DNA from: Naasia sp. SYSU D00948
GTDB taxonomy: Bacteria > Actinomycetota > Actinomycetes > Actinomycetales > Microbacteriaceae
DNA: 64,000 nt
Reading direction: 5' to 3'
Assembly: GCF_017916515.1 (NCBI RefSeq)
Contig: NZ_JAFMTA010000001.1
Coordinates: 2,717,127 to 2,781,126, forward strand
Within the stretch, counting starts at the first letter, position 1. Each line of letters opens with the position of its first letter. The notes below the pieces were generated by a model that worked only from the letters and a program-made list of their open reading frames with translations, made no database searches and was not told the DNA's origin. Below are positions 21,839 through 36,762 of the stretch, piece after piece. Both the position numbers and the translations under genes were made by a program.

Positions 21839-22435
21839 GTGACCCTGCTCGGCCTCACCGGCGGAATAGCCTCCGGCAAGTCCACCGTCGCCGCCCGGCT
21901 CGCGGAGCACGGCGCGGTCGTCGTCGACGCGGACGTCCTCGCACGAGAGGCGGTCGCTCCCGGGAGCCGGGGGCTCGCGGAGGTCGTCCGCCAGTTCGGC
22001 GAGAGGGTGCTCCAGCGGGACGGCGGCCTCGACCGCCAGGCCCTCGCCGCGATCGTCTTCCGCGATCAGGACGCGCTCGCGCGGCTCAACGCGATCGTGC
22101 ATCCCGAGGTCGGCCGTCTGTCGCGCGAGCGCTTCGGCGAGATCCTCACGGAGAACCCGCATGCCGTCGTCGTCTACGACGTGCCCCTGCTCGCCGAGTC
22201 CCGGAAGGCGGACGAATTCGACCGCGTCGTGGTCGTGCACGCACCGGCGGAGACCCGCGTGCGCCGCCTGGTGGAGCTGCGGGGCATGGACGAGGAGGAG
22301 GCGCGGCGGCGCGTGGCGGCGCAGGCGAGCGACGACGAGCGGCTCGCGGTCGCCGACGAGATCATCGACGCGGGCGGCACCCTCGACCACACCCTGGAGC
22401 AGACGGACGCCCTCTGGCGCCGCCTCACTCTCTGA
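21839..22435 (+). CDS. coaE: Dephospho-CoA kinase
   Basis: Last step of coenzyme A synthesis, phosphorylating the 3'-OH of dephospho-CoA. The 198 residues begin MTLLGLTGGIASGKSTVA with the P-loop at residues 8-16; VVDADVLARE supplies the substrate-binding acid, and the lid region is KADEFDRVVVV...RRLVELRGMDEEEAR. Length is that of a single-domain CoaE, without the C-terminal UPF0157 extension seen in some actinobacteria. GTG start 6 nt after TAGCGT. Confidence 0.95.
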   Translation: MTLLGLTGGIASGKSTVAARLAEHGAVVVDADVLAREAVAPGSRGLAEVVRQFGERVLQRDGGLDRQALAAIVFRDQDALARLNAIVHPEVGRLSRERFGEILTENPHAVVVYDVPLLAESRKADEFDRVVVVHAPAETRVRRLVELRGMDEEEARRRVAAQASDDERLAVADEIIDAGGTLDHTLEQTDALWRRLTL

Positions 22436-22474
22436 CGCCGTCCCGGCGCCGTCTCCGACGCGCCGCACCTCTCA

Positions 22475-22551
22475 CTCAGCAGGAACGTCGGCCCTTCAGC
22501 AGGCGGATCGGGCGCAGAGATCCCTGCTGGACCCTCGATCCTCCTGCTGAG
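22475..22551. repeat. Four-box nested palindrome, copy C (CAGCAG type)
   Basis: CAGCAG boxes at 22477 and 22497 face CTGCTG boxes at 22524 and 22544. The outer arms (22475-22484 with 22542-22551) pair perfectly over 10 bp. Box spacing is 20 nt on each side with 21 nt between the inner boxes, the same as the two CAACAG-type elements. It lies between the convergent coaE and EamA genes. Confidence 0.65.
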
Positions 22552-22571
22552 CGAAAGAGGGCGCGAGAGGG

Positions 22572-23474
22572 TCAGGGAGCGGATGGGGAAGCTGCCGCGA
22601 GGCGGCGGGCGACGGCATCCCGGCGGGCGGAGCCGAGGACCGCTGCCGCGTTCGCGAGGCTGATCGCGGCGAGGCCGACGAGCTCCGGCACCGACAGGAC
22701 CTGGTGCAGGATCACGAAGCCCGCGAGGGCGGCCGCGGCCGGGTGCAGGCTCTGCAGAACGCTGAACAGGCTCCGAGGGATGCGGCGGAGCACGACGAGG
22801 TCCAGCGAGTAGGGCAGCGCCGACGACAGGACGCCCACTGCGAGGCCGATTCCGAGCACGAGCGGCAGGTGCTGCGGAGCCAGGTTCGCGAGTGCGACCG
22901 CGAGGAAGGGGAGAGTGCCGAGCGAGGCGACCACGCTGGCGACCGCGGTGCCCTGGACGCCGGGGAGGCGCGTCGCGGTCCGGGCGCCGAGCACGATGTA
23001 CGCCGCCCAGGCGGCGCCGGCGAGGAGCCCGAGGGCCACGCCGATCGGGTCCAGGGCGACGACGCTGCCCGTCAGCAGCACGACGCCCGCGCCGGCGGCG
23101 AGTCCGCACACGACGTCGAGGATGCGCCGCGAGGTGAAGAGGGCGACGGCCAGCGGCCCCAGGAACTCGAGGGTGACCGCGAGACCCAACCCGATGCGCT
23201 CGATGGACGCGTAGATCGTCACGTTCATCACGAGCAGCGCGAGTCCGAGCAGCAGCGCCGGTTGCATCGTCCGGAGCCCGATCCGCCGGCCGACGATCGC
23301 CGGGAGCAGGACGAGCGCCGCGAAGAGCTGCCGCAGGCCCACCACGCCGACGGGTCCGAGGAGGGGGAGGAGCGTCGCGCCGAAGCCGGCGCCGGTCTGC
23401 ACCGAGACGGCGCTGACGACGGGCCCGACCGCGGCGAGGGTGCCTCCCCGCCCCCGCGTCGTCTCGTCCCGCAC
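22572..23474 (-). CDS. EamA/RhtA-type membrane exporter
   Basis: A 300-residue drug/metabolite-superfamily transporter with ten hydrophobic segments forming two EamA repeats. Family-like stretches are [32 protein letters not shown] and [35 protein letters not shown]. Relatives export amino acids such as threonine or homoserine; the substrate here is unknown. GTG start. It is divergent from uvrB across 200 nt and convergent with coaE. Its own upstream region contains a nested hairpin (23519-23574). Confidence 0.9.
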   Translation of the reverse strand: MRDETTRGRGGTLAAVGPVVSAVSVQTGAGFGATLLPLLGPVGVVGLRQLFAALVLLPAIVGRRIGLRTMQPALLLGLALLVMNVTIYASIERIGLGLAVTLEFLGPLAVALFTSRRILDVVCGLAAGAGVVLLTGSVVALDPIGVALGLLAGAAWAAYIVLGARTATRLPGVQGTAVASVVASLGTLPFLAVALANLAPQHLPLVLGIGLAVGVLSSALPYSLDLVVLRRIPRSLFSVLQSLHPAAAALAGFVILHQVLSVPELVGLAAISLANAAAVLGSARRDAVARRLAAASPSAP

Positions 23475-23518
23475 CCCACGACGCTACCCCGGCTCGGCCG
23501 GCCCTCCGATCCCGCCGC

Positions 23519-23574
23519 GATCCGGGCCGGTTCGGCCTTTCCGGGCCGTTCCGCAGGCCCGGAAACGCCGGATC
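23519..23574. repeat. Nested inverted repeat between EamA gene and uvrB
   Basis: An inner 10-bp stem (23538-23547 with 23556-23565, 8-nt loop) sits inside a 7-bp outer pair (GATCCGG at 23519 with CCGGATC at 23568). It is upstream of both divergent genes, so it is not a terminator for either. It could be an operator or leader structure for the EamA gene. Confidence 0.5.
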
Positions 23575-23645
23575 GGCCCGACTCGCGCGACTCCGCCCGG
23601 ACCGAGCGGCGCGCTCCGTGCGCCATCCGCGAACCCGGGACCCGG

Positions 23646-23667
23646 TGTCGGAGGGCGAACCTACACT
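23646..23667 (+). promoter_or_regulatory. RecA-independent DNA-damage-type promoter of uvrB
   Basis: TGTCGGAG (23646-23653), 8 nt, then TACACT (23662-23667), 7 nt before the ATG of uvrB. It fits the RecA-NDp/PafBC pattern and is nearly identical to the uvrA upstream sequence. Confidence 0.65.
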
Positions 23668-23674
23668 CGGAGGC

Positions 23675-25741
23675 ATGCAAGCCACCCGAGCCGTGCGCCC
23701 CTTCGAGGTCGTCAGCGAGTACAAGCCGAGCGGCGACCAGCCCGCGGCGATCGCCGAGCTCGCCGGCCGCATCAACGCCGGGGAGGCGGACGTCGTCCTG
23801 CTCGGCGCGACGGGCACCGGCAAGTCGGCGACGACGGCCTGGCTCATCGAGCAGGTGCAGCGCCCGACGCTCGTCATGGCGCACAACAAGACGCTCGCCG
23901 CGCAGCTCGCGAACGAGTTCCGCGAGCTGCTGCCGAACAACGCCGTCGAGTACTTCGTCTCCTACTACGACTACTACCAGCCCGAGGCGTACGTCCCGCA
24001 GACGGACACCTTCATCGAGAAGGACTCGTCCATCAACGCCGAGGTCGAGCGGCTCCGCCACTCGACCACCAACTCGCTGCTCAGCCGCCGCGACGTCGTG
24101 GTGGTCTCCACCGTGTCCTGCATCTACGGCCTGGGCGCCGCCGAGGAGTACCTCGAGGCGATGGTCGCGCTGCAGGTGGGGGAGCGCATCCCGCGTGACC
24201 GGCTCGTGCGCCGGCTGATCAACATGCAGTACGAGCGCAACGACTACGACTTCTCGCGCGGCCGCTTCCGCGTCCGCGGCGACACGATCGAGATCATCCC
24301 GGTCTACGAGGAGCACGCCGTCCGGATCGAGATGTTCGGCGACGAGATCGAGGCGCTCTACTCGCTGCACCCGCTGACCGGCGAGGTGCTGCAGCAGATG
24401 GACGCTGTCTCGATCTTCCCGGCCACCCACTACGCCGCCAGCCCGGACACGATGAAGCGCGCGATCGGCACGATCCGCGTCGAGCTCGCCGAGCGGCTGA
24501 AGGAGCTGGAGTCGCAGGGCAAGCTCCTCGAGGCCCAGCGGCTGCGGATGCGCACCACGTTCGACCTCGAGATGATGGAGCAGATCGGCTTCTGCTCCGG
24601 CATCGAGAACTACTCCCGGCACATCGACGGGCGAAAGCCGGGCGAGGCGCCCAACTGCCTCCTCGACTACTTCCCCGAGGACTTCCTCACGGTCATCGAC
24701 GAGTCCCACGTCACCGTCCCGCAGATCGGGGCGATGTACGAGGGCGACGCGTCCCGGAAGCGGACGCTCGTCGAGCACGGCTTCCGGCTGCCGAGCGCCA
24801 TGGACAACCGCCCGCTCACGTGGGAGGAGTTCAAGGCCCGGGTCGGCCAGACGGTGTACCTGTCGGCGACGCCCGGGCGCTACGAGCTCGGCATGTCGGA
24901 CGGCGTCGTCGAGCAGATCATCCGTCCCACGGGCCTCGTCGACCCCGAGATCGTCGTCAAGCCGTCGAAGGGGCAGATCGACGACCTGCTCGAGGAGATC
25001 CGCATCCGGGTCGAGCGCGACGAGCGCGTGCTCGTCACGACCCTCACCAAGAAGATGGCGGAGGAGCTCACCGCGTTCCTCGGCGAGCACGGCGTGAAGG
25101 TGCGGTACCTGCACTCCGACGTCGACACGCTCCGCCGCGTCGAGCTGCTCACCGAGCTGCGCGCGGGCGTCTACGACGTCCTCGTCGGCATCAACCTCCT
25201 CCGCGAGGGCCTCGACCTGCCCGAGGTGTCGCTCGTGGCGATCCTGGACGCCGACAAGGAGGGCTTCCTCCGGTCCTCGACGTCGCTCATCCAGACGATC
25301 GGCCGCGCCGCCCGCAACGTGTCCGGCGAGGTCCACATGTACGCGGATAACGTGACCGACTCCATGGCGAACGCCATCGAGGAGACGAACCGGCGCCGCG
25401 AGAAGCAGGTCGCCTACAACGCGCAGCACGGCATCGACCCGCAGCCGCTGCGCAAGCGCATCGCCGACATCACGGACGTCCTCATCCGCGAGGGCGCGGA
25501 CACCAAGGAGCTGCTCGCCGCCCGCGGATCCGGCAAGCGGTCCCCGACGCCGAACCTGCGTCGCGGCGGGCTGGCCGCGGCGGGCGCCACCGAACTCGAG
25601 TCGATCATCGCGGACCTCAACGACCAGATGCTCCAGGCTGCGGCCGAGCTCAAGTTCGAGCTCGCGGCGCGGCTCCGGGACGAGGTGTCCGAGCTGAAGG
25701 GCGAGCTCCGGCAGATGGCGAAGGCCGGCCACCTGGTCTGA
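23675..25741 (+). CDS. uvrB: Excinuclease ABC subunit B
   Basis: Damage-verification helicase of nucleotide excision repair. It has 688 residues: Walker A GATGTGKS (about residues 43-50), the beta-hairpin [12 protein letters not shown] that probes DNA, the DESHVT helicase box, helicase motif VI near QTIGRAARN, and the C-terminal UVR motif (about 645-680) that contacts UvrC. The frame is open upstream, but ATG 23675 gives the canonical N-terminus and lies 7 nt after the TACACT box. uvrA follows after 156 nt with its own promoter. Confidence 0.98.
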   Translation: MQATRAVRPFEVVSEYKPSGDQPAAIAELAGRINAGEADVVLLGATGTGKSATTAWLIEQVQRPTLVMAHNKTLAAQLANEFRELLPNNAVEYFVSYYDYYQPEAYVPQTDTFIEKDSSINAEVERLRHSTTNSLLSRRDVVVVSTVSCIYGLGAAEEYLEAMVALQVGERIPRDRLVRRLINMQYERNDYDFSRGRFRVRGDTIEIIPVYEEHAVRIEMFGDEIEALYSLHPLTGEVLQQMDAVSIFPATHYAASPDTMKRAIGTIRVELAERLKELESQGKLLEAQRLRMRTTFDLEMMEQIGFCSGIENYSRHIDGRKPGEAPNCLLDYFPEDFLTVIDESHVTVPQIGAMYEGDASRKRTLVEHGFRLPSAMDNRPLTWEEFKARVGQTVYLSATPGRYELGMSDGVVEQIIRPTGLVDPEIVVKPSKGQIDDLLEEIRIRVERDERVLVTTLTKKMAEELTAFLGEHGVKVRYLHSDVDTLRRVELLTELRAGVYDVLVGINLLREGLDLPEVSLVAILDADKEGFLRSSTSLIQTIGRAARNVSGEVHMYADNVTDSMANAIEETNRRREKQVAYNAQHGIDPQPLRKRIADITDVLIREGADTKELLAARGSGKRSPTPNLRRGGLAAAGATELESIIADLNDQMLQAAAELKFELAARLRDEVSELKGELRQMAKAGHLV

Positions 25742-25802
25742 CGTCGCGCCGGCTCAGCCGAGGCCTCGCCACCCGGCGGCCCGCCCGGTGAGGCGACCGA
25801 TC

Positions 25803-25823
25803 GGAGGCCCACGCCGGGCCTCC
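25803..25823 (+). terminator. Possible weak terminator hairpin after uvrB
   Basis: GGAGGCCC (25803-25810) pairs perfectly with GGGCCTCC (25816-25823) around a 5-nt loop, 61 nt after the uvrB stop. It is short and lacks a T-run. Confidence 0.35.
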
Positions 25824-25868
25824 CGGACGCGCCGGGCGGCGACCGCCGACAGCGAAACGCGACCGGGG

Positions 25869-25891
25869 TGTCGGAGGGTGCGACCTACACT
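25869..25891 (+). promoter_or_regulatory. RecA-independent DNA-damage-type promoter of uvrA
   Basis: TGTCGGAG (25869-25876), 9 nt, then TACACT (25886-25891), 6 nt before the GTG of uvrA. The spacer is one base longer than in uvrB and polA. Confidence 0.6.
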
Positions 25892-25897
25892 TCTGGG

Positions 25898-28783
<2,886 letters not shown>

Positions 28784-28794
28784 CCGGGGCGCAC

Positions 28795-30768
28795 GTGCCA
28801 CAGACCCTCAGCTACCGGCCCGCGGCCGGTGAGATCCCGACCGAGCCCGGGGTGTACCGGTTCTCGGACGCGAGCGGCCGCGTGCTCTACGTCGGCAAGG
28901 CGAAGAACCTCCGCGCGCGCCTCAGCAACTACTTCCAGAACCCGTACTCGCTGCACGAGCGGACCCGGCGGATGGTCACGACCGCCGCCGGCGTCCAGTG
29001 GACCGTCGTGGCGAGCGAGTTCGAGGCGCTGCAGCTCGAGTACACCTGGATCAAGGAGTTCAACCCGCCGTTCAACGTCAAGTTCCGTGACGACAAGACC
29101 TACCCGTACATGGCGGTGACCCTCGGCGACGAGGCGCCGCGCGTCATGGTGACGCGGAACCGGCGGATTCCCGGCGCCCGCTACTTCGGGCCCTACCCGA
29201 AGGTCTGGGCGGTCCGCGAGACGATCGACCAGATGATCCGGGCGTTCCCGATCCGCACGTGCTCCGACTCGAGCTACAAGCGGGCGATGGAGTCCGGGCG
29301 GCCGTGCTTCCCGGGACAGATCGGACGCTGCGGCGGCCCCTGCTCGGGGAAGGTGACGATCCAGCAGCACCGGGCGATCGTGGACGAGTTCGTCGCCTTC
29401 ATGGCGAACCCGGATCCGAGGATGATCGCCGAGCTGACCCGCGCGATGAAGCAGGCGGCCGCGGACTTCGACTACGAGCGCGCCGCCGAGCTCCGGGACC
29501 GCATCGGTGCTCTCGAGAACGTGCTGGAGTCGAGCGCGGTCGTGCTGCCCGAGACGGTCGAGGCGGACGTGTTCGGCATCGAGCACGACGAGCTGGCGGC
29601 CGCCGTGCAGCAGTTCCGCGTGCGCGGCGGGCGGGTGCGTGGGGTCCGGTCGTGGGTCGTCGACAAGGAGCTCGAGGTCGGGCTCGGCGAGCTCGTCGAC
29701 TCGGTGCTGCAGAGCGCGTACGACGGGGGAGAGCCGCCGCCGAGGGAGATCATCGTCCCCGAGCTGCCGGACGACGCGGAGGCGCTCGAGCAGCTGCTGT
29801 CCGGGCTGCGCGAGCGCGGCAGCGTCCGCCTCCGTGCGGCGCAGCGCGGTGACAAGGCCGCGCTCCTGCAGACCGCGACGCTCAACGCCAAGCAGGCGCT
29901 GAACCTCTACAAGACGCGCCGGAGCGCCGACTACGTCTCCCGCAGCAAGGCGCTGACCGACCTGCAGGAGGCGCTCGAGCTCGACGAGGCGCCGCTGCGG
30001 ATGGAGTGCTTCGACGTCTCGCACCTGGCCGGCACGAACATCGTCGCCTCGATGGTGGTCTTCGAGGACGGCCTGCCGCGCAAGGACCAGTACCGCCGCT
30101 TCAACGTCGCCGACTCGTCGGACGACACCGAGTCGCTGTACCAGGTGCTGAGCCGCCGGCTCGGCTACCTGACGTCGAGCGAGGAGCGCGGCAGGCAGGA
30201 CCAGGAGCGGGACGAGCTGCTCGACGAGGAGCCGGACGAGGTCCTCGACGGCGGAGCCGAGGACGACGCCGACGACGCGGACGACGACGCGGACCTCGAC
30301 GACGTCCCGGTCGCGCCGCGACGCCCGGGGAAGTTCTCCTACCGGCCGAACCTCCTGATCGTCGACGGCGGGAAGCCGCAGGTCGAGGCCGCGGCTCGGG
30401 CGATCCGCGACACCGGGGTGCAGGGCATCGCGGTGGCGGGCATCGCGAAGCGGCTCGAGGAGGTCTGGCTCCCGGGCGGCGACTTCCCCGTGATCCTCCC
30501 GCGCAACAGCGACGCCCTCTTCCTCGTGCAGCGCATCCGGGACGAGGCGCACCGGTTCGCGATCGCGCACCAGCGCACGCGGCGCAAGCGGGACATCACG
30601 TCCGTGCTCACGGAGATCCCGGGCCTCGGGTCCGCCCGCGTGCGCGAGCTGCTCCGGCACTTCGGGTCGGTGGCGAAGCTGAAGCAGGCGTCCCCGGACG
30701 AGATCCAGCAGGTGAAGGGCATCGGGCCGCAGCTCGCATCGACCATCCACGAGCGGCTGCACGCCTGA
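28795..30768 (+). CDS. uvrC: Excinuclease ABC subunit C
   Basis: Dual-incision nuclease of nucleotide excision repair, 657 residues. The N-terminal GIY-YIG nuclease (about 16-95, [21 protein letters not shown]), UVR motif, C-terminal RNase H-like nuclease ([16 protein letters not shown] and the [11 protein letters not shown] histidine) and tandem helix-hairpin-helix ([18 protein letters not shown]) are complete. An unusual acidic insert of about 45 residues (462-505, runs of Asp/Glu) sits inside the RNase H-like domain. GTG start only 11 nt after uvrA, so it is cotranscribed with uvrA. Confidence 0.97.
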   Translation: MPQTLSYRPAAGEIPTEPGVYRFSDASGRVLYVGKAKNLRARLSNYFQNPYSLHERTRRMVTTAAGVQWTVVASEFEALQLEYTWIKEFNPPFNVKFRDDKTYPYMAVTLGDEAPRVMVTRNRRIPGARYFGPYPKVWAVRETIDQMIRAFPIRTCSDSSYKRAMESGRPCFPGQIGRCGGPCSGKVTIQQHRAIVDEFVAFMANPDPRMIAELTRAMKQAAADFDYERAAELRDRIGALENVLESSAVVLPETVEADVFGIEHDELAAAVQQFRVRGGRVRGVRSWVVDKELEVGLGELVDSVLQSAYDGGEPPPREIIVPELPDDAEALEQLLSGLRERGSVRLRAAQRGDKAALLQTATLNAKQALNLYKTRRSADYVSRSKALTDLQEALELDEAPLRMECFDVSHLAGTNIVASMVVFEDGLPRKDQYRRFNVADSSDDTESLYQVLSRRLGYLTSSEERGRQDQERDELLDEEPDEVLDGGAEDDADDADDDADLDDVPVAPRRPGKFSYRPNLLIVDGGKPQVEAAARAIRDTGVQGIAVAGIAKRLEEVWLPGGDFPVILPRNSDALFLVQRIRDEAHRFAIAHQRTRRKRDITSVLTEIPGLGSARVRELLRHFGSVAKLKQASPDEIQQVKGIGPQLASTIHERLHA

Positions 30769-30791
30769 GCGGACCGCTCTCGCGCTACCGG

Positions 30792-30797
30792 TAGCCT
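30792..30797 (+). promoter_or_regulatory. -10-like box TAGCCT of rapZ
   Basis: TAGCCT precedes the rapZ ATG by 24 nt, with an AGGAG Shine-Dalgarno (30810-30814) between them. This would make a short leadered transcript. Confidence 0.45.
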
Positions 30798-30821
30798 GAG
30801 ACGACAGACAGGAGCCGGTGG

Positions 30822-31733
30822 ATGAGCTCGGAGAGCAGAGTCGAGGAGGCCGTCGTCGCCGGTCCCGCTCCGGGACGGCAGTCGGTCATCATCGTGACCG
30901 GCATGTCCGGCGCGGGCCGCACGACCGTGGGCAACGCGCTCGAGGACCTCGGCTGGTACGTCGTCGACAACCTGCCCCCGCAGATGCTCGTGCCGCTGCT
31001 CGAGGTCGCGGAGCGGGCGGGGCAGAGCCTCCCGCGCATCGCCGTCGTCGTGGACGTCCGCGGCGGATCGCTGTTCTCCGAGCTGCGCGATCGCGTCCAG
31101 CAGCTGAAGGCCGGGACCCACGTGCGCGTCCTCTTCCTCGAGGCGAACGACGCCGTGCTCGTGCGGCGGTTCGAGCAGGTCCGGCGCCCCCACCCGCTGC
31201 AGGGGGAGGGCACCCTCCTCGACGGCATCACCGAGGAGCGGGCGCGGACCGCCGCGATCCGCGAGCAGGCCGACATCGTCGTCGACACCTCCGAGCTCAA
31301 CATCCACCAGCTGTCGCGCACGATCACGGAGCTGTTCAGCGAGGCGGACACCCCGGGCGTCCGTGTGACGCTCACGAGCTTCGGGTACAAGTACGGCCTC
31401 CCCACGGATGCCGACATCGTCGCGGACGCCCGCTTCCTGCCGAATCCGTACTGGGTGCCGGAGCTCCGGCCCGGCACGGGGCTCGACCCGGACGTGAGCG
31501 GCTACGTGCTGGACCAGGAGGGCGCGGAGGAGTTCGTCGACGGCTACTCGGCCGCACTGCTGCCCGTCCTGGCCGGCTACCGGCGCGAGAACAAGCGCCA
31601 CGCGACCATCGCCGTCGGCTGCACGGGCGGCAGGCACCGCTCGGTCGCGATCGTCGAGGAGCTGGCGAAGCGGCTGCGCGCCCAGCCCGGCGTAAGCGTC
31701 AGCGTGAAGCACCGGGACCTGGGTCGGGAATGA
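30822..31733 (+). CDS. rapZ: RapZ/YvcJ-family nucleotide-binding protein
   Basis: A 303-residue P-loop protein. The Walker A reads GMSGAGRTT, with Arg in place of the usual Lys, a variant common in actinobacterial members. WYVVDNLPP and the C-terminal domain with [27 protein letters not shown] and the [16 protein letters not shown] motif are typical. In E. coli the homolog guides RNase E to a small RNA; the actinobacterial role is not settled. It sits between uvrC and whiA, as in many Gram-positives. Confidence 0.94.
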   Translation: MSSESRVEEAVVAGPAPGRQSVIIVTGMSGAGRTTVGNALEDLGWYVVDNLPPQMLVPLLEVAERAGQSLPRIAVVVDVRGGSLFSELRDRVQQLKAGTHVRVLFLEANDAVLVRRFEQVRRPHPLQGEGTLLDGITEERARTAAIREQADIVVDTSELNIHQLSRTITELFSEADTPGVRVTLTSFGYKYGLPTDADIVADARFLPNPYWVPELRPGTGLDPDVSGYVLDQEGAEEFVDGYSAALLPVLAGYRRENKRHATIAVGCTGGRHRSVAIVEELAKRLRAQPGVSVSVKHRDLGRE

Positions 31734-31794
31734 CTCCCAGAACCCGGCCGGGCGAAGGATGCGAGACTGGGGGGATGGGGAGAGGACGAGACTC

Positions 31795-32772
31795 GTGGCG
31801 CTGACAGCGGATGTGAAGGACGAGCTCGCCAAGATCGAGGTGGGGAAGACGACCGTCCGCGCGGCGGAGTTGGCCACGATCCTGCGGTTCGCGGGCGGGC
31901 TCCACATGATCTCGGGGCGGATCGCGGTGGAGTCCGAGCTGGACTCCGCCCAGGTGGCGCGGCGCGTGCGCAAGGACCTCGCGGACCTCTACGGCGTCCG
32001 CGGCGACGTCGCCGTCATCTCGGCGTCCGGCGTCCGCCGCACCAACACGTACGTGGTCCGGGTGATCGAGGGCGGCGAGACACTGGCGCGCCAGACGGGC
32101 CTGCTCGACGCGCGCCGCCGCCCGATCCGCGGCCTGCCGAACCGCCTCACCACCGGTTCCCCCGAGGACCTCTCGGCGATCTGGCGCGGAGCCTTCCTCG
32201 CTCGCGGCACCCTCACCGACCCGGGCCGCTCGGCGGCGCTCGAGGTGACCTGCCCCGGCAACGAGACCGCCATGGCGCTCGTCGGCGCTGCGGGCCGCCT
32301 CCAGGTGCCCGCGAAGGCCCGCGAGGTGCGGGGCGTGCACCGCGTCGTCATCCGCGACGGCGAGGCGATCGGCGACATGCTCGAGGCGATGGGCGCCGCG
32401 GAGACCCGCCAGAACTGGGAGGACCTGCGCCAGCGCCGGGAGGTGCGGGCGACGGCGAACCGCCTCGTCAACTTCGACGACGCGAACCTGCGCCGGTCGG
32501 CCCAGGCCGCGGTCGCCGCGTGCGCCCGGGTCGAGCGCGCGCTCGAGATCCTCGGCGAGGACGTCCCCGACCACCTCCAGTACGCCGGGCAGCTCCGGCT
32601 GGCGCACCGCGACGCGAGCCTCGACGAGCTCGGCCATCACGCGGACCCGCCGATGACGAAGGACGCGGTCGCCGGCCGCATCCGCCGCCTCCTCGCGATG
32701 GCCGACAAGCGCGCGATCGAGCTCGGGATCCCCGGCACGGAGGCGAACCTCCCCGCCGACCTCGAGGACTAG
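31795..32772 (+). CDS. whiA: WhiA, sporulation/cell-division regulator family
   Basis: A 325-residue DNA-binding protein. The N-terminal half has a LAGLIDADG-homing-endonuclease-like fold without nuclease function ([39 protein letters not shown]), and the C-terminal helix-turn-helix is near [21 protein letters not shown]. In Streptomyces it works with WhiB at division promoters; in non-sporulating actinobacteria it likely affects division. GTG 31795 gives the standard [12 protein letters not shown] start, with GAGAGGA upstream; a start 12 codons earlier is possible. The uridylate/NADP-type yvcK gene often found before whiA is absent. Confidence 0.95.
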   Translation: MALTADVKDELAKIEVGKTTVRAAELATILRFAGGLHMISGRIAVESELDSAQVARRVRKDLADLYGVRGDVAVISASGVRRTNTYVVRVIEGGETLARQTGLLDARRRPIRGLPNRLTTGSPEDLSAIWRGAFLARGTLTDPGRSAALEVTCPGNETAMALVGAAGRLQVPAKAREVRGVHRVVIRDGEAIGDMLEAMGAAETRQNWEDLRQRREVRATANRLVNFDDANLRRSAQAAVAACARVERALEILGEDVPDHLQYAGQLRLAHRDASLDELGHHADPPMTKDAVAGRIRRLLAMADKRAIELGIPGTEANLPADLED

Positions 32773-32867
32773 GCGGCCCCTCCGGCGGACTCCGGTGGAC
32801 GGGCCGAGATCGCCTCAGCCCGCCGAGCGGACCCAACCCGCCTGGCTGGGAGCGCCCTCAGCGTCCG

Positions 32868-32897
32868 CTGACAGTCGCTCCGCCGCCTCAATAGACT
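32868..32897 (+). promoter_or_regulatory. Promoter of sodA
   Basis: CTGACA (32868-32873), 18-nt spacer, TAGACT (32892-32897). This is one of the few places in the window with a recognisable -35 as well as -10. The leader would be about 58 nt. Confidence 0.6.
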
Positions 32898-32961
32898 GAG
32901 GACGACCCGGGGGAACCTCCGCGAGAGCCCGCTCCCGGGCGACGAGAGAGGACGACTGGAC

Positions 32962-34702
<1,741 letters not shown>

Positions 34703-34712
34703 CGTCCTCCTG

Positions 34713-35918
34713 ATGGCGCTGCGCACTCTCGAGTCCCTCGGGTCGCTCGCCGGGAAGCCGGTCGTCGTCCGGTGTGACCTCAACGTCCCTCTGAAGGACG
34801 GGGTCATCACCGACGACGGCCGGATCCGGGCCTCCCTCACCACGCTTCACGCCCTGCTCGAGCAGGGCGCCCGGGTGACGGTCATCTCCCACCTCGGGCG
34901 TCCGGACGGCAAGCCGGAGGCGAAGTACAGCCTCCGTCCCGTCGCCGATCGCCTCGGGGAGCTCCTCGGCCGGCCCGTCCGCTTCGACGGACGCGCGCCG
35001 GCGGACACCAGCCCCGAGCTCGGCGAGGGCGAGGTCCTCCTGCTCGAGAACCTGCGGTTCGACCCGCGGGAGACGAGCAAGGACGCCGCGCAGCGCGAGG
35101 AGTACGCGCGCGAGCTGGCCCGCTTCGGCGAGGCGTTCGTGTCCGACGGCTTCGGCGTCGTGCACCGCAAGCAGGCGAGCGTGTACGAGCTGGCGAATGC
35201 GCTGCCGAGCGCGGCCGGCCGCCTGGTCGCCGCCGAGCTCGAGGTCCTCGACCGGCTCACCGAGAATCCCGAGAAGCCCTATGCGGTCGTCCTCGGCGGA
35301 TCGAAGGTCAGCGACAAGCTCGGCGTCATCGACCACCTGCTGCCGCGCGTGGACTCGCTCCTCATCGGCGGCGGCATGCTCTTCACGTTCCTCGCGGCCC
35401 AGGGGCACCCCGTCGGCAAGAGCCTCCTCGAGCAGGACCAGCTGGACACCGTCCGCGGGTACCTCGGCCGCGCCGAGGAGCTGGGCGTCCAGCTCGTCCT
35501 GCCCACCGACGTCGTCGTCGCCGAGAAGTTCGCGGCGGACGCGGCCAACGAGGTGGCGCCGGTCGACGGCATCGAGTCGACCCGCTTCGGCGCCGACGGC
35601 ATCGGGCTCGACATCGGTCCCGACACCGCCGCCCGCTTCGCCGAGATCGTCGCCGGGTCGAGGACCGTCTTCTGGAACGGCCCGATGGGCGTCTTCGAGT
35701 TCCCGGAGTTCGCCGCGGGCACCCGCGCCGTCGCCGACGCGCTGACGAAGGTCGGCGGGCTCTCGGTCGTGGGCGGCGGCGACTCCGCGGCGGCCGTGCG
35801 CGCGCTCGGGTTCTCGGACGACCGGTTCGGGCACATATCGACTGGTGGGGGAGCGAGCCTCGAGTTCCTCGAGGGCAAGAGCCTGCCCGGACTGGAGGTC
35901 CTCGGATGGCAGCCGTGA
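34713..35918 (+). CDS. pgk: Phosphoglycerate kinase
   Basis: Transfers phosphate from 1,3-bisphosphoglycerate to ADP. The 401 residues show [14 protein letters not shown], the substrate-binding [32 protein letters not shown] and the nucleotide-binding GGGDSAAAV and [13 protein letters not shown] motifs. One difference from the usual NDAFG stretch is SDGFG at the second conserved site. ATG 10 nt after the gap stop; its end overlaps tpiA by 13 nt. Confidence 0.97.
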   Translation: MALRTLESLGSLAGKPVVVRCDLNVPLKDGVITDDGRIRASLTTLHALLEQGARVTVISHLGRPDGKPEAKYSLRPVADRLGELLGRPVRFDGRAPADTSPELGEGEVLLLENLRFDPRETSKDAAQREEYARELARFGEAFVSDGFGVVHRKQASVYELANALPSAAGRLVAAELEVLDRLTENPEKPYAVVLGGSKVSDKLGVIDHLLPRVDSLLIGGGMLFTFLAAQGHPVGKSLLEQDQLDTVRGYLGRAEELGVQLVLPTDVVVAEKFAADAANEVAPVDGIESTRFGADGIGLDIGPDTAARFAEIVAGSRTVFWNGPMGVFEFPEFAAGTRAVADALTKVGGLSVVGGGDSAAAVRALGFSDDRFGHISTGGGASLEFLEGKSLPGLEVLGWQP

Positions 35919-36700
35919 CCGAGCGCGTCCCGCTCATCGCCGGCAACTGGAAGATGAACCTGGACCACCTCCAGGCCATCGCGTTCGTGCAGAAGCTCGC
36001 CTGGACCCTCAAGGACGCCGGGCACGACTTCCGGGAGACCGAGGTCGCGATCTTCCCGCCGTTCACGGACCTGCGCTCGGTGCAGACCCTCATCTCCGCC
36101 GACAAGTACGAGATCGCCTACGGCGGCCAGGACCTCTCACGGCACGACTCGGGCGCCTACACGGGCGAGGTCTCGGGCGCGTTCCTCGCCGCGCTGGAGG
36201 CGAAGTACGTGATCATCGGCCACTCGGAGCGGCGCAGCTACCACGCCGAGACCGATGAGGTCGTCGGCGCCAAGGTGCAGGCCGCGCTGCGGCACGGCCT
36301 CGTCCCGATCGTCTGCGTCGGCGAGACCGCCGAGGACCTCGAGGCCTTCGGCCCGAGTGCGGTGCCGGTGAAGCAGCTGCGGGACGCCCTGGTCGGTGTG
36401 CCGGCGGACGCGGAGATCGTCGTGGCGTACGAGCCGGTGTGGGCCATCGGGTCCGGCCAGGCCGCGTCGCCCGAGCAGGCGCAGCAGGTCGCCGGGGCGC
36501 TCCGCTCCCTCCTCGCCGAGGTCCTGTCCGCCGAGGCGGCCGCGGCGACTCGCATCCTCTACGGCGGGTCGGTGAAGGCGGCGAACATCGCCGGGTTCCT
36601 GCGGGAGCCGGACGTCGACGGCGCGCTCGTCGGCGGGGCGAGCCTCGACCTCAAGGAGTTCTCGAGCATCGTCCGGTTCCGCAAGCACGTCGGCGCCTAG
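35906..36700 (+). CDS. tpiA: Triosephosphate isomerase
   Basis: Interconverts dihydroxyacetone phosphate and glyceraldehyde 3-phosphate. The 264-residue TIM barrel has AGNWKMN (catalytic Lys), IGHSERR (catalytic His) and [13 protein letters not shown] (catalytic Glu), with phosphate binding at [10 protein letters not shown] and GGASL. ATG 35906 overlaps the end of pgk by 13 nt; a GTG three codons later is also possible. Usually secG follows directly, but here a kinase gene intervenes. Confidence 0.96.
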   Translation: MAAVTERVPLIAGNWKMNLDHLQAIAFVQKLAWTLKDAGHDFRETEVAIFPPFTDLRSVQTLISADKYEIAYGGQDLSRHDSGAYTGEVSGAFLAALEAKYVIIGHSERRSYHAETDEVVGAKVQAALRHGLVPIVCVGETAEDLEAFGPSAVPVKQLRDALVGVPADAEIVVAYEPVWAIGSGQAASPEQAQQVAGALRSLLAEVLSAEAAAATRILYGGSVKAANIAGFLREPDVDGALVGGASLDLKEFSSIVRFRKHVGA

Positions 36701-36762
36701 CCGAACGACCGCGGAGGTCCGGCGCCGCCGAAACCCCTGCAGACCCCTGACCTCAACCCCCG

